A DNA stretch of 64,000 nucleotides from JAAXHH01 sp965225915 (GCA_965225915.1 OZ245326.1:1612001-1676000); one strand, 5' to 3'. Counted from the first letter of the stretch, positions 42,278 to 52,372 are shown. The notes: a model not told the origin generated them from the sequence alone. A program made the numbers and translations.

Positions 42278-44041
42278 ATGGAAAAACGGGTACTCGGCGC
42301 CTTCGGACTCATAATCCTGATCTGGATCGGATACTACTACATTATATATCCCATGTACGCGCCCACGAGTCCCCCTCCCGTCGACCGGACGTTTACACAG
42401 GAGCCGGTGGGGGACGATCCGGCAGGTGACTATCTTGCAGAGGACTACCCGGCGAGCGAATCCCCCGCACCGGCCTACGAAGCCCCGGAGGTCGCCGGCG
42501 ACGCCGACCCGGTCCGGACCCCGTCCGATCGAAACGATAACACCCCTCGAAGGGATCTTGCCGCGGCCAGCTGGGACCGATCCGAGCGCGTGTTGTTTCT
42601 CCCCCCGGTCGAAGGTGCTCCGGAACCCCGTGACATCATCGTTGGAAACCAGTACTTCCGTGGTGTGATAAGCACGCAGGGCGGCGTCATAACCAGTTGG
42701 AAACTGAAGGATTACAGGGGAATCGGCGGAGATGGGGTGGAACTCATTCCTCCCGACCGCGAAACGGGCCCCGATATCATTCTCACCACGGAGCGGGGAC
42801 CCCGCAGTACCCGGGCTCTGCTCTTCGTGGCGGACCGGGAGGCGGCCACGCTCGGTCCGGGGCAGGCCACTGTCGTGTTGACGCTCACGGCGGAGACACC
42901 CGGTGGACTGACCATCACCAAGGTTTTCGTAGTCAATCGGGACGACTACGCCGTAGATCTCCAGGTGAAGATCGACGGCGGGGAGAACCTGGCCCTGGGC
43001 AGCAAGTACTATCTCCGGTGGGGCGGCGGTATTAATGTTACGGAAAAGGACTGGGACAAGGATTTATACGCCTTCAGGGGATTCGCCTCGCTCAACGATA
43101 CGGTGATCGACGAAGATCTCGGTGGAGACTACGAAGATCCCAGGCCCGAGACCACGGGCGAAACGCACTGGGTCGGCGTTCGCAGCAAGTATTTCTTCGC
43201 CGCCATGGTGCCCGTGGACAGGAAGGCCAGGGGATACCGCCTGAACGGCAGGCCCGTCACGCGCCCCCAGTACGAGGACAGACAGATCGCCGCGGAGCTG
43301 TCCATGGGCCTCGCTTCACCTCTCGTGGACAACTTTCGCATCTACCTGGGCCCGGTTCACTACGATACTCTGGAAAAATACGGATACGGGCTCGAAAGCG
43401 CCGTCGATCTCGGGTGGACGATCATACAGCCGATCAGCAAGATCACGCTCATATCCCTGATCTGGCTGCACCAGTTCATCACCAACTACGGCATCGTCAT
43501 CATCGTGCTGTCCATCTTCGTGAAGATCCTGCTCTTTCCCCTGACCCACAAGAGCATGAAGGCCACGCAGGGCATGTCCCAGTTGCAGCCCAAAATGGAA
43601 TCGCTCAAGGAGAAGTTCAAGAACGATAAGACCAAGCTGAATCAGGAGATGATGAAGCTTTACAGGGAAGCGGGGGTAAATCCCCTGGGCGGTTGTCTGC
43701 CCCTGCTGCTGCAGATGCCGATCCTAATCTCGCTTTATACCATTTTCAGCAGTACGATTGAACTGAGGGACGCGCCTTTCATCGGGTGGATACAGGACCT
43801 GTCCCTGAAGGATCCGTACTTTGTTCTCCCTATCCTCATGGGAGCCACGATGCTGCTCCAGTCCAAGATGACGATGAAGGATCCCCGTCAGGCCATGTTC
43901 GTGTATATCATGCCCGTCGTGCTGTTCTTCATCATGAAGGATCTGCCTTCCGGTCTCATACTGTACTGGACCATGGTCAACGTGCTGACCATCGCGCAAC
44001 AGGCGATACAGAACCGTTTTTTCCCGGTTCTTCCCGCATAA
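42278..44041 (+). CDS. yidC: Membrane protein insertase YidC
   Basis: A 587-residue YidC of the Gram-negative layout. It has one N-terminal membrane helix (residues 6-25), then a proline- and acid-rich linker and a large periplasmic beta domain (about 110-360). The C-terminal five-helix insertase domain (about 385-585) shows NPLGGCLPLLLQMPILISLY and GLILYWTMVN. The long periplasmic domain supports a diderm host. Together with rpmH, rnpA and yidD it forms the usual origin-side operon; jag is absent after it. Confidence 0.95.
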   Translation: MEKRVLGAFGLIILIWIGYYYIIYPMYAPTSPPPVDRTFTQEPVGDDPAGDYLAEDYPASESPAPAYEAPEVAGDADPVRTPSDRNDNTPRRDLAAASWDRSERVLFLPPVEGAPEPRDIIVGNQYFRGVISTQGGVITSWKLKDYRGIGGDGVELIPPDRETGPDIILTTERGPRSTRALLFVADREAATLGPGQATVVLTLTAETPGGLTITKVFVVNRDDYAVDLQVKIDGGENLALGSKYYLRWGGGINVTEKDWDKDLYAFRGFASLNDTVIDEDLGGDYEDPRPETTGETHWVGVRSKYFFAAMVPVDRKARGYRLNGRPVTRPQYEDRQIAAELSMGLASPLVDNFRIYLGPVHYDTLEKYGYGLESAVDLGWTIIQPISKITLISLIWLHQFITNYGIVIIVLSIFVKILLFPLTHKSMKATQGMSQLQPKMESLKEKFKNDKTKLNQEMMKLYREAGVNPLGGCLPLLLQMPILISLYTIFSSTIELRDAPFIGWIQDLSLKDPYFVLPILMGATMLLQSKMTMKDPRQAMFVYIMPVVLFFIMKDLPSGLILYWTMVNVLTIAQQAIQNRFFPVLPA

Positions 44042-44087
44042 TGACGCAGCGCCCTGGGCTCAGGAGACCGCGCGTCTCGATATTCCC

Positions 44088-45470
44088 ATGACCCCGCAGG
44101 CCCTGAACGATACCATTGCCGCGATCGGCACGCCGCCCGGAGAGGGCGGTCTTTGCGTGGTGCGCATGAGCGGCCCTGAATCGTTTTCCATCGCCGATCA
44201 AGTATTCAGCGGCGCCGAACGGCCGTCCGCGTGCCGGACTCACACCATTCATCACGGATACGTCATCGATCCCCAAACCCGTGAACGGGTCGATGAGGTG
44301 CTCATGTCGCTCTTCAAATCGCCGCGCTCCTACACCCGCGAGGACCTGATCGAATTCAGCGGCCATGGAGGCATGATACCCGGCGGCCTGATCCTGGATG
44401 TGCTGATCCGGTCAGGCGCCCGGTTGGCGGAACCCGGCGAGTTCACCAAACGTGCCTTTGTCAACGGCCGGATCGACCTGTTGCAGGCCGAGGCGGTGGG
44501 CGAATTGATCAGGGCGCGTACCGACGCCTGCGCGAGGGCGGCACTCAGGCAGCTGAACGGAAACTGCTCGCAACAGATAGACGAATCCAGGATGAAACTG
44601 ATACAAGTTATTGCACTTATTGAAGTAACTCTAGATTTCACCGAAGAGGGCATTCCGGATATGGCTCCCCGGATCTTCCTGGATCAGCTCCGCCCCGTTC
44701 AGGAAGCGCTGGGCCAGCTCATCAAATCGTCCCACGAGACTCGCGTGCTGAGAGACGGGATTCGGATCGCATTGCTCGGAAAGACCAACGTGGGGAAATC
44801 CAGCCTGCTGAATATGCTGACCTCGCGGGACCGGGCCATTGTACACCCGGAGTCGGGGACGACGCGGGATACGATAGAGGAGAGCGTCGACATCCGCGGT
44901 GCGCCCGTTACCTTCGTAGACACGGCGGGAATCCGGACGACATCGGATATCGTTGAACAGCAGGGAGTTGCAAGATCGCGAAAGGAATTGGAGCACGCCG
45001 ATATTCCACTGGTGGTGTTCGATGCGTCCCTGCCGCCTGACGAGGATGATCGTCGGCTGGTGGGCCTGTTGTCTCGACGCGACGGCGTGTTTATATTAAA
45101 CAAGTGTGATTTGGATTCCTACAATCCGGATTCCTACGCGGAATTGATTGCAGACGGGCGTTGCGTCAGGACATCGGCGAAGAACGGCACGGGACTCGAA
45201 GACCTTTTGAATACGATTCTTGAAATTGCGCAATACGATCCGGCCCGATTCGAATCAGGTCTCATTATCAATGCCCGCCAGGGGGATCTTCTGAACCAGG
45301 CCAAGGCGAACCTGGATCGCGGTGTCGAAGTCCTGGCAGAAGGGCTCGGCGCCGAGATGGCTGCCATCGATTTGCGTGAATGCGTGCGGCACCTCGGCGT
45401 ACTTGTCGGAAAAGATATCGGAGACGCGGTTCTGGACCATGTCTTCTCCAGGTTCTGTATAGGTAAATGA
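44088..45470 (+). CDS. mnmE: tRNA modification GTPase MnmE
   Basis: A 460-residue GTPase that with MnmG adds carboxymethylaminomethyl groups to U34 of certain tRNAs. It has the N-terminal tetrahydrofolate-binding domain, a helical domain and an inserted G domain with GKTNVGKS (residues 231-238), DTAG and NKCD. The C-terminal CIGK supplies the reactive Cys. A parS-type site begins immediately after the stop codon. Confidence 0.95.
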   Translation: MTPQALNDTIAAIGTPPGEGGLCVVRMSGPESFSIADQVFSGAERPSACRTHTIHHGYVIDPQTRERVDEVLMSLFKSPRSYTREDLIEFSGHGGMIPGGLILDVLIRSGARLAEPGEFTKRAFVNGRIDLLQAEAVGELIRARTDACARAALRQLNGNCSQQIDESRMKLIQVIALIEVTLDFTEEGIPDMAPRIFLDQLRPVQEALGQLIKSSHETRVLRDGIRIALLGKTNVGKSSLLNMLTSRDRAIVHPESGTTRDTIEESVDIRGAPVTFVDTAGIRTTSDIVEQQGVARSRKELEHADIPLVVFDASLPPDEDDRRLVGLLSRRDGVFILNKCDLDSYNPDSYAELIADGRCVRTSAKNGTGLEDLLNTILEIAQYDPARFESGLIINARQGDLLNQAKANLDRGVEVLAEGLGAEMAAIDLRECVRHLGVLVGKDIGDAVLDHVFSRFCIGK

Positions 45471-45486
45471 TGTTCCACGTGAAACA
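45471..45486. promoter_or_regulatory. parS site (ParB binding)
   Basis: TGTTCCACGTGAAACA matches the general bacterial parS consensus TGTTnCACGTGAAACA at every fixed position. It lies 6 kb from oriC in the mnmE-mnmG spacer, a common parS location. Confidence 0.88.
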
Positions 45487-45515
45487 TAGGACACGCGGTG
45501 GACGGAAGTGATCCG

Positions 45516-47387
45516 ATGAAACAGGTTGAAGTCCTCGTAATCGGCGGCGGCCACGCCGGATGTGAAGCCGCCTTGGCATCGGCGAGAATGGGCGTCGGAA
45601 CGGCGCTCGTTACACTCGATGCTTCGAAGATCGGCCAGATGTCATGCAACCCGTCCATCGGTGGTTTGGGAAAGGGTCAATTGGTGCGTGAGGTCGACGC
45701 GCTCGGGGGAGAAATGGGCAAGGCCGCGGATGCCACGGCCTTGCAGGTCAAGATGTTGAACACGCGCAAGGGTCCGGCTGTACAGTCCCTGAGAACCCAA
45801 AATGACAGGGTCGCGTATCGAGACTACATGCAGCGGGTCATCGGCGATGCCGCGAATCTTACGGTGGTGGAAGGAGAGGTATCCCAACTGGATGTCGACA
45901 ATGGCCGAGTAGCAGGAATACGGACAAGCGATGGAAGGTCCATTTCATGCCGGGCCGTGGTCGTGGCTTCTGGAACTTTTCTTAACGGCGTCATGCATCG
46001 TGGAACGAGCAACGCACCCGGAGGGCGCCTTGGAGAAAAGGCAGCGACAGAATTGTCGGATTCCCTGCGGGCCCTCGGCTTCAATATAGGCCGGCTAAAG
46101 ACCGGAACTCCACCCCGTATAGATGGTAACTCCATAGATTACCGTAAGTTGAATGTCATACCCGGCGACGATTCACTAGAACATTTTTCCCATGAAAGAC
46201 TGTCTCCAGCTGATGAGCAACTGCCGTGTTACCTAACATTCACGAACATCCGGACGCACGAGATCATTGGCTCCGCGCTGGATCAGTCACCCATGTACTC
46301 GGGCCGGATTACCAGTCGCGGTCCCAGGTACTGTCCATCCGTAGAGGACAAGATCGTTAGATTCCCGGATAGGGACGGTCACCAGATTATCCTGGAACCG
46401 GAGGGCTGGAATACCGACGAAGTATACGTAAACGGCTTTTCAACCAGCCTTCCGGAACCGGTGCAGGAACGGGCGTTGCACACGATCCAGGGTTTGGAAA
46501 ACGCGGTAATTGTTCAATTCGGATACGCCGTGGAATACGATTTCATTCCGCCTGAAAACCTGATCCGGACCCTTGAGACGCGGCAGGTCGCCGGATTGTT
46601 CCTCGCGGGACAGATAAACGGAACCACTGGTTACGAAGAGGCCGCGGCGCAGGGTATTCTAGCTGGTATAAACGCCGCGTTATCGGTGCGAAACCGGGCA
46701 TCATTCACGCTGGACAGGGGTGAAGCCTATATCGGAGTGATGATCGACGATCTTATCACGAAAGGCGCGGATGAACCCTACCGGATGTTCACGTCACGGG
46801 CCGAATATCGACTCCTGTTGAGGCACGATAACGCGGACATGCGTCTTTCGGATCGCGCTTACAGAATCGGCGTGATTACTAGAGAAAGACATGACGCTAC
46901 AGTTGAGAGGCGCCGATTGGTGGAAACAGAAACGGATCGACTTAAACGGGTATTCGTGGTCCCGGAGAAGGTCAATCCGTTGCTGAAAGCCAAGTCGTCG
47001 GCACGGGTTTCAGAACCGGTCTCACTCTATAAGTTGTTGTCCCGCCCCGAGATACAGTATTCGGATATCTCCCCTGTTGATCCGAACGCGATGGACCATG
47101 AACCCTCGGTCATAAGCCAGATACAGACTGCCGTAAAGTATGCAGGATACCTCGAACGTCAGCAGAAGGACATCGAACGTATGCGGTCGTGGGAATCACG
47201 TGCCATTCCCTCAGGATTTGAATACGCCTCCATAAGAGCCCTGTCCCACGAAGCCCGCGAGAAAATGGAAATAAACAGGCCGCAGAACGTAGGTCAGGCT
47301 TCACGAATGCCCGGCGTGACGCCGGCAGACATATCCATCCTCGTCGTACACCTTGAACGATATAAATCCACCGCCCGCAGTGAATAA
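45516..47387 (+). CDS. mnmG: tRNA uridine-5-carboxymethylaminomethyl modification enzyme MnmG
   Basis: A 623-residue FAD enzyme, the partner of MnmE. The FAD motif VIGGGHAGCEAA opens the protein, followed by QMSCNPSIGGLGKGQLVREVDALGG and GTFLNGVMH. The C-terminal helical domain ends with GVTPADISILVVHLE. ATG 45516 has GGAAG upstream and is chosen over GTG 45498. It is bracketed by two parS-type palindromes. Confidence 0.95.
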   Translation: MKQVEVLVIGGGHAGCEAALASARMGVGTALVTLDASKIGQMSCNPSIGGLGKGQLVREVDALGGEMGKAADATALQVKMLNTRKGPAVQSLRTQNDRVAYRDYMQRVIGDAANLTVVEGEVSQLDVDNGRVAGIRTSDGRSISCRAVVVASGTFLNGVMHRGTSNAPGGRLGEKAATELSDSLRALGFNIGRLKTGTPPRIDGNSIDYRKLNVIPGDDSLEHFSHERLSPADEQLPCYLTFTNIRTHEIIGSALDQSPMYSGRITSRGPRYCPSVEDKIVRFPDRDGHQIILEPEGWNTDEVYVNGFSTSLPEPVQERALHTIQGLENAVIVQFGYAVEYDFIPPENLIRTLETRQVAGLFLAGQINGTTGYEEAAAQGILAGINAALSVRNRASFTLDRGEAYIGVMIDDLITKGADEPYRMFTSRAEYRLLLRHDNADMRLSDRAYRIGVITRERHDATVERRRLVETETDRLKRVFVVPEKVNPLLKAKSSARVSEPVSLYKLLSRPEIQYSDISPVDPNAMDHEPSVISQIQTAVKYAGYLERQQKDIERMRSWESRAIPSGFEYASIRALSHEAREKMEINRPQNVGQASRMPGVTPADISILVVHLERYKSTARSE

Positions 47388-47391
47388 CAGG

Positions 47392-47407
47392 TGTTCCACG
47401 TGGAACA
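47392..47407. promoter_or_regulatory. Second parS-type palindrome
   Basis: TGTTCCACGTGGAACA is a perfect 16-base palindrome that differs from the consensus parS at one position (G for A at position 12). Similar variants act as parS in pseudomonads. It sits four bases after the mnmG stop, just before rsmG. Confidence 0.8.
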
Positions 47408-47421
47408 TCACAAACCATGAC

Positions 47422-48162
47422 ATGGATGCAATCGCGCATTTCGCAGAAAGCGTTGAGAAAACGGGCCATCGGTTAGACTGTGGTAAACTTGAGGCTTTTG
47501 GTTTATACCGAGATGAGATACTGCGCGTAAACGGTTTACTCGGATTGATTTCCAAAAACGATGTTGATCGCATCCTACTGCGGCATTTTCTGGATTCGCT
47601 GACACCCGCCCTGAATGATGTTATACCGGCTGGGGCTATAATACTGGATATCGGCAGTGGGGGTGGTTTGCCAGGAATTCCCCTGGCTATATTCCTGCCT
47701 GATACAGACTTCGTTCTGGTCGAATCAAGCCGGAAGAAGATCACCTTTTTACGACACGCGAGACGTATTCTTTCATTAAGCAATGTAACCGTACTGCATA
47801 ATCGAGCGGAATCATTGAGCAAGGCAGCACCGGGGAAAGTGTATGATGGTGCCGTGGCCAGGGCGGTCGGCTCAATCGGGCAACTAGCGGCCTGGAGCAG
47901 TTGCGTATTGAAGCCGGGTGGTAAATTGATCTGTTACAAGGGACCGAATCCAGAAGAAGAAATAGAGGCGTCGAGAAAGGTCATGGAAGATCAGGGGATG
48001 GTGTTGGAAAACATACATCGGTACGAACCAGGATACCTCAGTTCTCTTACGCTGGTCGTGTTAAAAAAAACTGTTCATCCCGGGTTTGTGTTCGAAGGCT
48101 GCATATCAAGAAGGGAGAATGAACGCCAGGTCCACCAGAAAAACACCGATGAATCAGCCTAA
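47422..48162 (+). CDS. rsmG: 16S rRNA m7G527 methyltransferase RsmG
   Basis: A 246-residue AdoMet methyltransferase acting on G527 of 16S rRNA. The AdoMet loop is ILDIGSGGGLPGIPLAIF, with VESSRKKITFLRH and ARAVGSIGQLAAW following. ATG 47422 is favoured, though its ribosome site is weak; the frame is open back to 47353 across the parS site. The last 30 residues form a basic tail beyond the usual family end. No parA or parB follows. Confidence 0.9.
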   Translation: MDAIAHFAESVEKTGHRLDCGKLEAFGLYRDEILRVNGLLGLISKNDVDRILLRHFLDSLTPALNDVIPAGAIILDIGSGGGLPGIPLAIFLPDTDFVLVESSRKKITFLRHARRILSLSNVTVLHNRAESLSKAAPGKVYDGAVARAVGSIGQLAAWSSCVLKPGGKLICYKGPNPEEEIEASRKVMEDQGMVLENIHRYEPGYLSSLTLVVLKKTVHPGFVFEGCISRRENERQVHQKNTDESA

Positions 48163-48259
48163 CCCGTCTCCGATCAACGCGCCCTGAGCGATCCAGTGTT
48201 TACATAATAATAAACGCCTTTTGGAGCGAGTTATTAGTAATGTGCTATTAATTGTTAAA

Positions 48260-49501
48260 TCAGTAGTTACGGTCGACTGACAGGCCACTGTAACCACCGA
48301 GCAACATAACCTCGATCTCCTGCCCCTTCTTCATGAATACCTGGTCTTCATGACTGACGGCCAGGCCGTCGGCAATGGACATGGATCTCAGTATGCCGGA
48401 ACCCTGGGCTCCGGTACGTGAGGCGAAAAACGTGTCGCCGCGCTTCTGAAGGGTCACGCGAATGAACTGTTTTCGTCCAAGCGATTTCGTCAAGTCCTCC
48501 AACAGCACGGCTTTAATCGTGGGGCGGTAGAGGTGAGTGTAGCCCTGCATTTTGAGTAAGGCGGGTCGCATGAAAAGCTCAAAAGTCACCATGGAAGCCA
48601 CCGGGTTTCCCGGCAGCCCGAATGCGATAGTGTCATCGATGGCGCCGAAGGCAAGAGGGCGGCCCGGAGTCATGGAAACCTTCCAGAAAGCCATGGACGT
48701 GCCGACGGCCTCAAGGGCGGCCTTAACGAAATCGTATTCTCCGACCGAGACCCCTCCCGAGGTGATGATCGCGTCAGCCACGAGTCCGTCGCGCAAGGCC
48801 CGCTCGAGGGCGTCCTGCGTGTCGGGACAGATACCAAGCCTCAGGGGGACGGCGCCGGCATCCACCACCAGAGCGGTGAGCGCATATCCGTTGCTGTCCA
48901 CGATCTTGCCGTCTTCGAGGGGTTCATCCACGTCTACGATTTCGTCGCCGGTGGAAAGTATGGCCACCCGGGGCCGGCGGTAAACGGATACATGGGATCG
49001 ATTGGTAGAGGCCAGAAGGCCTACTTCGGCCGGCCGGAGCAACATTCCGGCCTGGAGGATGAGATCGCCGTCGCGGATATCTTCTCCAGCCCTGCGCAGA
49101 TCGGTACCGGCTTCCATGGGCTGAAGTATGCGCACGTGGTTTTCGTCCACCCGCAGGGTGCGCTCGGCCCGGACGATGGTATCGGCACCGTCGGGCACCG
49201 GCGCGCCCGTCATGATGTGAATCGCCTGTCCTGATCCGACGGATCGCTTTGCCCGGTATCCCGCGGGCAGGTGCTCAACGATCTCAAGTTCCGCGGGTAC
49301 ATTCGGCGATGACGGGACCGTGTCCTCTGCACGCACCGCGTACCCGTCCATGGCGGAATTGTCCCATGGCGGCTGGTTTCTTGTGGCGTGGACATCTTCC
49401 GCCAGCACGCGGCCTAGCGCCGACACGATATCGACGCGCTCGACGCCGATGGGTCGGATCCGGTTCAATATGGTATCACGGGCTTCGATGACGGAGATCA
49501 T
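48260..49501 (-). CDS. moeA: Molybdopterin molybdotransferase MoeA (copy 2 in the pair)
   Basis: A 413-residue MoeA that inserts molybdate (or tungstate) into adenylylated molybdopterin. PPWDNSAMDGYAVRAED, VAILSTGDEIVD, TSGGVSVGEYDFVK and GLPGNPVASMVTFELF are the family motifs, and the four-domain length is normal. It lies 10 bases after another complete moeA, so both are co-transcribed. Paralogous pairs sometimes split molybdenum and tungsten, but the sequence does not tell which copy does what. Confidence 0.9.
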   Translation of the reverse strand: MISVIEARDTILNRIRPIGVERVDIVSALGRVLAEDVHATRNQPPWDNSAMDGYAVRAEDTVPSSPNVPAELEIVEHLPAGYRAKRSVGSGQAIHIMTGAPVPDGADTIVRAERTLRVDENHVRILQPMEAGTDLRRAGEDIRDGDLILQAGMLLRPAEVGLLASTNRSHVSVYRRPRVAILSTGDEIVDVDEPLEDGKIVDSNGYALTALVVDAGAVPLRLGICPDTQDALERALRDGLVADAIITSGGVSVGEYDFVKAALEAVGTSMAFWKVSMTPGRPLAFGAIDDTIAFGLPGNPVASMVTFELFMRPALLKMQGYTHLYRPTIKAVLLEDLTKSLGRKQFIRVTLQKRGDTFFASRTGAQGSGILRSMSIADGLAVSHEDQVFMKKGQEIEVMLLGGYSGLSVDRNY

Positions 49502-49511
49502 GGCGAATCCC

Positions 49512-50759
49512 TCAGGAAACGGACTGGCCGACGCTGCCCATCAGCAGAACGGAGATCTTGGTACCCCGGGAAAGAGACTTGACACCCGTTTCCACGATGA
49601 CGAGACCGTTCGTGCCGGTCATGGAACTGAGCATGCCCGATCCCTGTCCGGCCACGGTCGATGCGCGAAACCGGCCATTTGTACAGGTGACCCTGGCGCG
49701 GAGGTAGTGGCGCCGGTCTCCGCCGGCTGTCAGGTCGTTTTCCAGCACCGCGGGAACCGTGGGCAGGCGCAACTCGCTCGGATCATAGCCCATCATCTTG
49801 CGCAGGGCGGGCCGTGCGAAAAGCAGGAACGAAACCATGCACGAAACGGGATTGCCGGGCAGACCGAAGAAGGGTTTCCCCTGTAGCAGTCCGTAGGCGA
49901 GCGGCTTGCCCGGTTTCATCTGCACCCGCCAGAACTTCATCTCCGCGCCCAGGTCCCCCAGCACCTTTTTCACGTAATCGTAGTCTCCGACGGAAACCCC
50001 GCCGGTGGAGAGGATTACATCCGCGTTCAGCGCCGACCGTATGGCCTTTGCAATCTCGGACTCGCTGTCCCTTGCGATACCCAAGTTGACAGGCCGGGCG
50101 TTGCACTCCCGCACGAGGGCAGCCAGGGAATAGCTGTTGCTGTTGACGATCTTCCCCGGGACGAGGGCTTCGTCGATTTCGACCACTTCGTCGCCCGTGG
50201 AAAGAATGGCCACGTCGGGTCGTCTCCTTACGGAGATCTGGGATCTTTGAAAGGCCGCCAGGAGACCGATTTCGCCAGGACCGATTTCAGTTCCGGCAAA
50301 AAGTACGTTCTGGCCTTTTTTAACGTCTTCGCCCCTGTATCTGACGTTCTGGCCCGCATCGACCGCCTTGAGGATCTCTACCCCGGCGCCTCGTTGCCTG
50401 GTGTTCTCCACCATGACGACGGCGTCCGCCCCCTCCGGGAGGATAGCGCCTGTCATGATGCGGGAAGACGTGCCGGGGCCGACGGCCTCGGTGGGGACAA
50501 TCCCGGCCGGTATCTCTTCGAGAACCCCGAGCCGCCGCGGGGCGTCGGTGGTTGCGCCCTCCGTGTCCACGGCCCTTACGGCATAGCCGTCGACGGAGGA
50601 ATTGTCATGGGGCGGCACGTCGTATTTCGGCGCCACTTCTTCGGCGAGCACGCGGCCCTGCGCTTCGGACAGCGGTTTGCGCTCAATGCCCGAGACGGAG
50701 ACCGAATCCAGCACGGTCTCCTGCGCCTCTTCCACCGTCAGCATGCGGTCGCTAGCCAT
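49512..50759 (-). CDS. moeA: Molybdopterin molybdotransferase MoeA (copy 1 in the pair)
   Basis: A 415-residue MoeA paralogue with the same motifs in slightly different form: VPPHDNSSVDGYAVRAVD, VAILSTGDEVVE, STGGVSVGDYDYVK and GLPGNPVSCMVSFLLF. The two copies are clearly diverged, so the duplication is old. It is the upstream member of the pair and follows the aminopeptidase gene by 27 bases. No other molybdenum cofactor gene is present in the window. Confidence 0.9.
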   Translation of the reverse strand: MASDRMLTVEEAQETVLDSVSVSGIERKPLSEAQGRVLAEEVAPKYDVPPHDNSSVDGYAVRAVDTEGATTDAPRRLGVLEEIPAGIVPTEAVGPGTSSRIMTGAILPEGADAVVMVENTRQRGAGVEILKAVDAGQNVRYRGEDVKKGQNVLFAGTEIGPGEIGLLAAFQRSQISVRRRPDVAILSTGDEVVEIDEALVPGKIVNSNSYSLAALVRECNARPVNLGIARDSESEIAKAIRSALNADVILSTGGVSVGDYDYVKKVLGDLGAEMKFWRVQMKPGKPLAYGLLQGKPFFGLPGNPVSCMVSFLLFARPALRKMMGYDPSELRLPTVPAVLENDLTAGGDRRHYLRARVTCTNGRFRASTVAGQGSGMLSSMTGTNGLVIVETGVKSLSRGTKISVLLMGSVGQSVS

Positions 50760-50786
50760 GGTCCCATCCCAGAACTGTTTACCGGA

Positions 50787-52343
50787 TCACCTTACGGATT
50801 CCGCCATGAACGCTTCGATGGCCTCGATCGTTCTGGGGGCGCCGTCCGACAGTATCCGGTGTCCATCTTCGGTGACCAGTACGTCGTCTTCTATCCGAAT
50901 CCCGATGTTCCTGTACCGCTCGAACGCGGGTCGTATCAATTCGATTACTGCCTGGTTCTGGGGAGTGTCATCCAGGTATTCCAGCGTATCTTCCCGGACG
51001 TAGATGCCCGGTTCGACGGTGATCACCATGCCCGGTACGAAGGGCGTGTCCCGTCCACCAACGTCGTGAACGTCCAGCCCGAGCCAGTGGCTGGTACCGT
51101 GCATGAACCACATGCGATACTGGTTTCCGGAGGTATTCGTGATCAGGCCCAGTTCCCGGAGTCCCTCCACGATCGCTTTCCGCGCCACATCGTGTACGCG
51201 CCGAATGGTCATGCCGGGCCGGACGGCGGCGATGGCCTGGGACTGGGCGTCGAGGACGATCTCGTAGACTGCGTGCTGCGTCTCCGTGAAGACGCCGTTC
51301 CGTGGAAACGTCCGGGTTACATCGGCCGTGTAGTGCCCCACGGCCGCGCCGATATCCGCCAGGACGAGATCCCCTGCCGCCATCCCCCGACTGTTTTCCT
51401 CGTAATGCAGCGTGGTAGTATTGGGTCCCGAGGCCACGATGGATGGAAATCCCCACCGGGCGCCGTGCCGGCGATAGGTCGAAAGGATGACGCCGTCGAG
51501 CTCGGATTCATTCAGCGGGCCCGTCGCGCTGGCGGCACGGCTCATGATACCGCGCTGTGCCTGGCATGTAATATCGATGGCCCGTTGCAGTTGCCGCAGT
51601 TCCCAGGGTGATTTAACGATGCGTAAGTCGCGAAAAACGCTGGTGGCCAACCGAACCTGGACGGCGGGAAAACGCGCGGCCTCGGACGCGAATCGGAGGG
51701 CCTGCGGATACATGGACCCGAACCTGGACTGGGTGTCGGCCAGCAGCCAGACGTTTACCGGTGTTCCACTTGCGATGGATTCACCCATGCCCCGGTAGTC
51801 TCCTTCATCATCGGAGGGCCGATATCCATAGATCGATCCGCCGAGGACGGCCTCGATGAAGGCGTCATATTCTTTCGCCGGCCAAATGTGCGCGATCCCG
51901 GTCATGCGCCGGGCCTCTTCCGCGCCGAGCATGTGGCCGGTCCAGGTTTCCCGTGCGGGGTCGCGCTCGGGAAGAAAGAGGATCTCCTTCTGGATCTTGT
52001 TGTCCGGCAACAGCACGACGGTGGCGCCGGGTTGGTTTACTCCGGTCAGATAGAAGAGGTTGCTTTCCTGGCGGTAGGGATAGTTCACGTCGTTGCTGAA
52101 CACCTTGGGCTCCGCGCCGAACAGGATCATCATCCCGCCTCCCATGCTTTCGAGGACCCGCGCCCTCCGTCCCGCCAGCTCTTCGGCCGGTACCGGTCCG
52201 GCGTCTTTCGTCACCGCTACGGCCTCGAGCTGCGCGGCGGCGGCCGGGGAAACAGGCGCGATGTAGAATAAGGCCATTATCCATATCACGGCAAATATGG
52301 ACGCCCGCAAAGCGTTGGGATCATACATACTTAGAATTTTCAT
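50787..52343 (-). CDS. Secreted Xaa-Pro aminopeptidase (M24B)
   Basis: A 518-residue dinuclear metallopeptidase that removes N-terminal residues preceding proline. It has an N-terminal signal sequence (about residues 10-37, ending AAAA), unlike cytoplasmic PepP. The creatinase-like N-domain shows NYPYRQESNLFYLTG. The metal ligands are complete: Asp330, Asp341, His419 (HGTSHWLGLDVHD), Glu444 and Glu485. A periplasmic or extracellular role in peptide use is inferred from the signal. It lies between argJ and the moeA pair. Confidence 0.9.
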   Translation of the reverse strand: MKILSMYDPNALRASIFAVIWIMALFYIAPVSPAAAAQLEAVAVTKDAGPVPAEELAGRRARVLESMGGGMMILFGAEPKVFSNDVNYPYRQESNLFYLTGVNQPGATVVLLPDNKIQKEILFLPERDPARETWTGHMLGAEEARRMTGIAHIWPAKEYDAFIEAVLGGSIYGYRPSDDEGDYRGMGESIASGTPVNVWLLADTQSRFGSMYPQALRFASEAARFPAVQVRLATSVFRDLRIVKSPWELRQLQRAIDITCQAQRGIMSRAASATGPLNESELDGVILSTYRRHGARWGFPSIVASGPNTTTLHYEENSRGMAAGDLVLADIGAAVGHYTADVTRTFPRNGVFTETQHAVYEIVLDAQSQAIAAVRPGMTIRRVHDVARKAIVEGLRELGLITNTSGNQYRMWFMHGTSHWLGLDVHDVGGRDTPFVPGMVITVEPGIYVREDTLEYLDDTPQNQAVIELIRPAFERYRNIGIRIEDDVLVTEDGHRILSDGAPRTIEAIEAFMAESVR

Positions 52344-52372
52344 GGATCGTTATCCAGGGAATCTCATGAATT

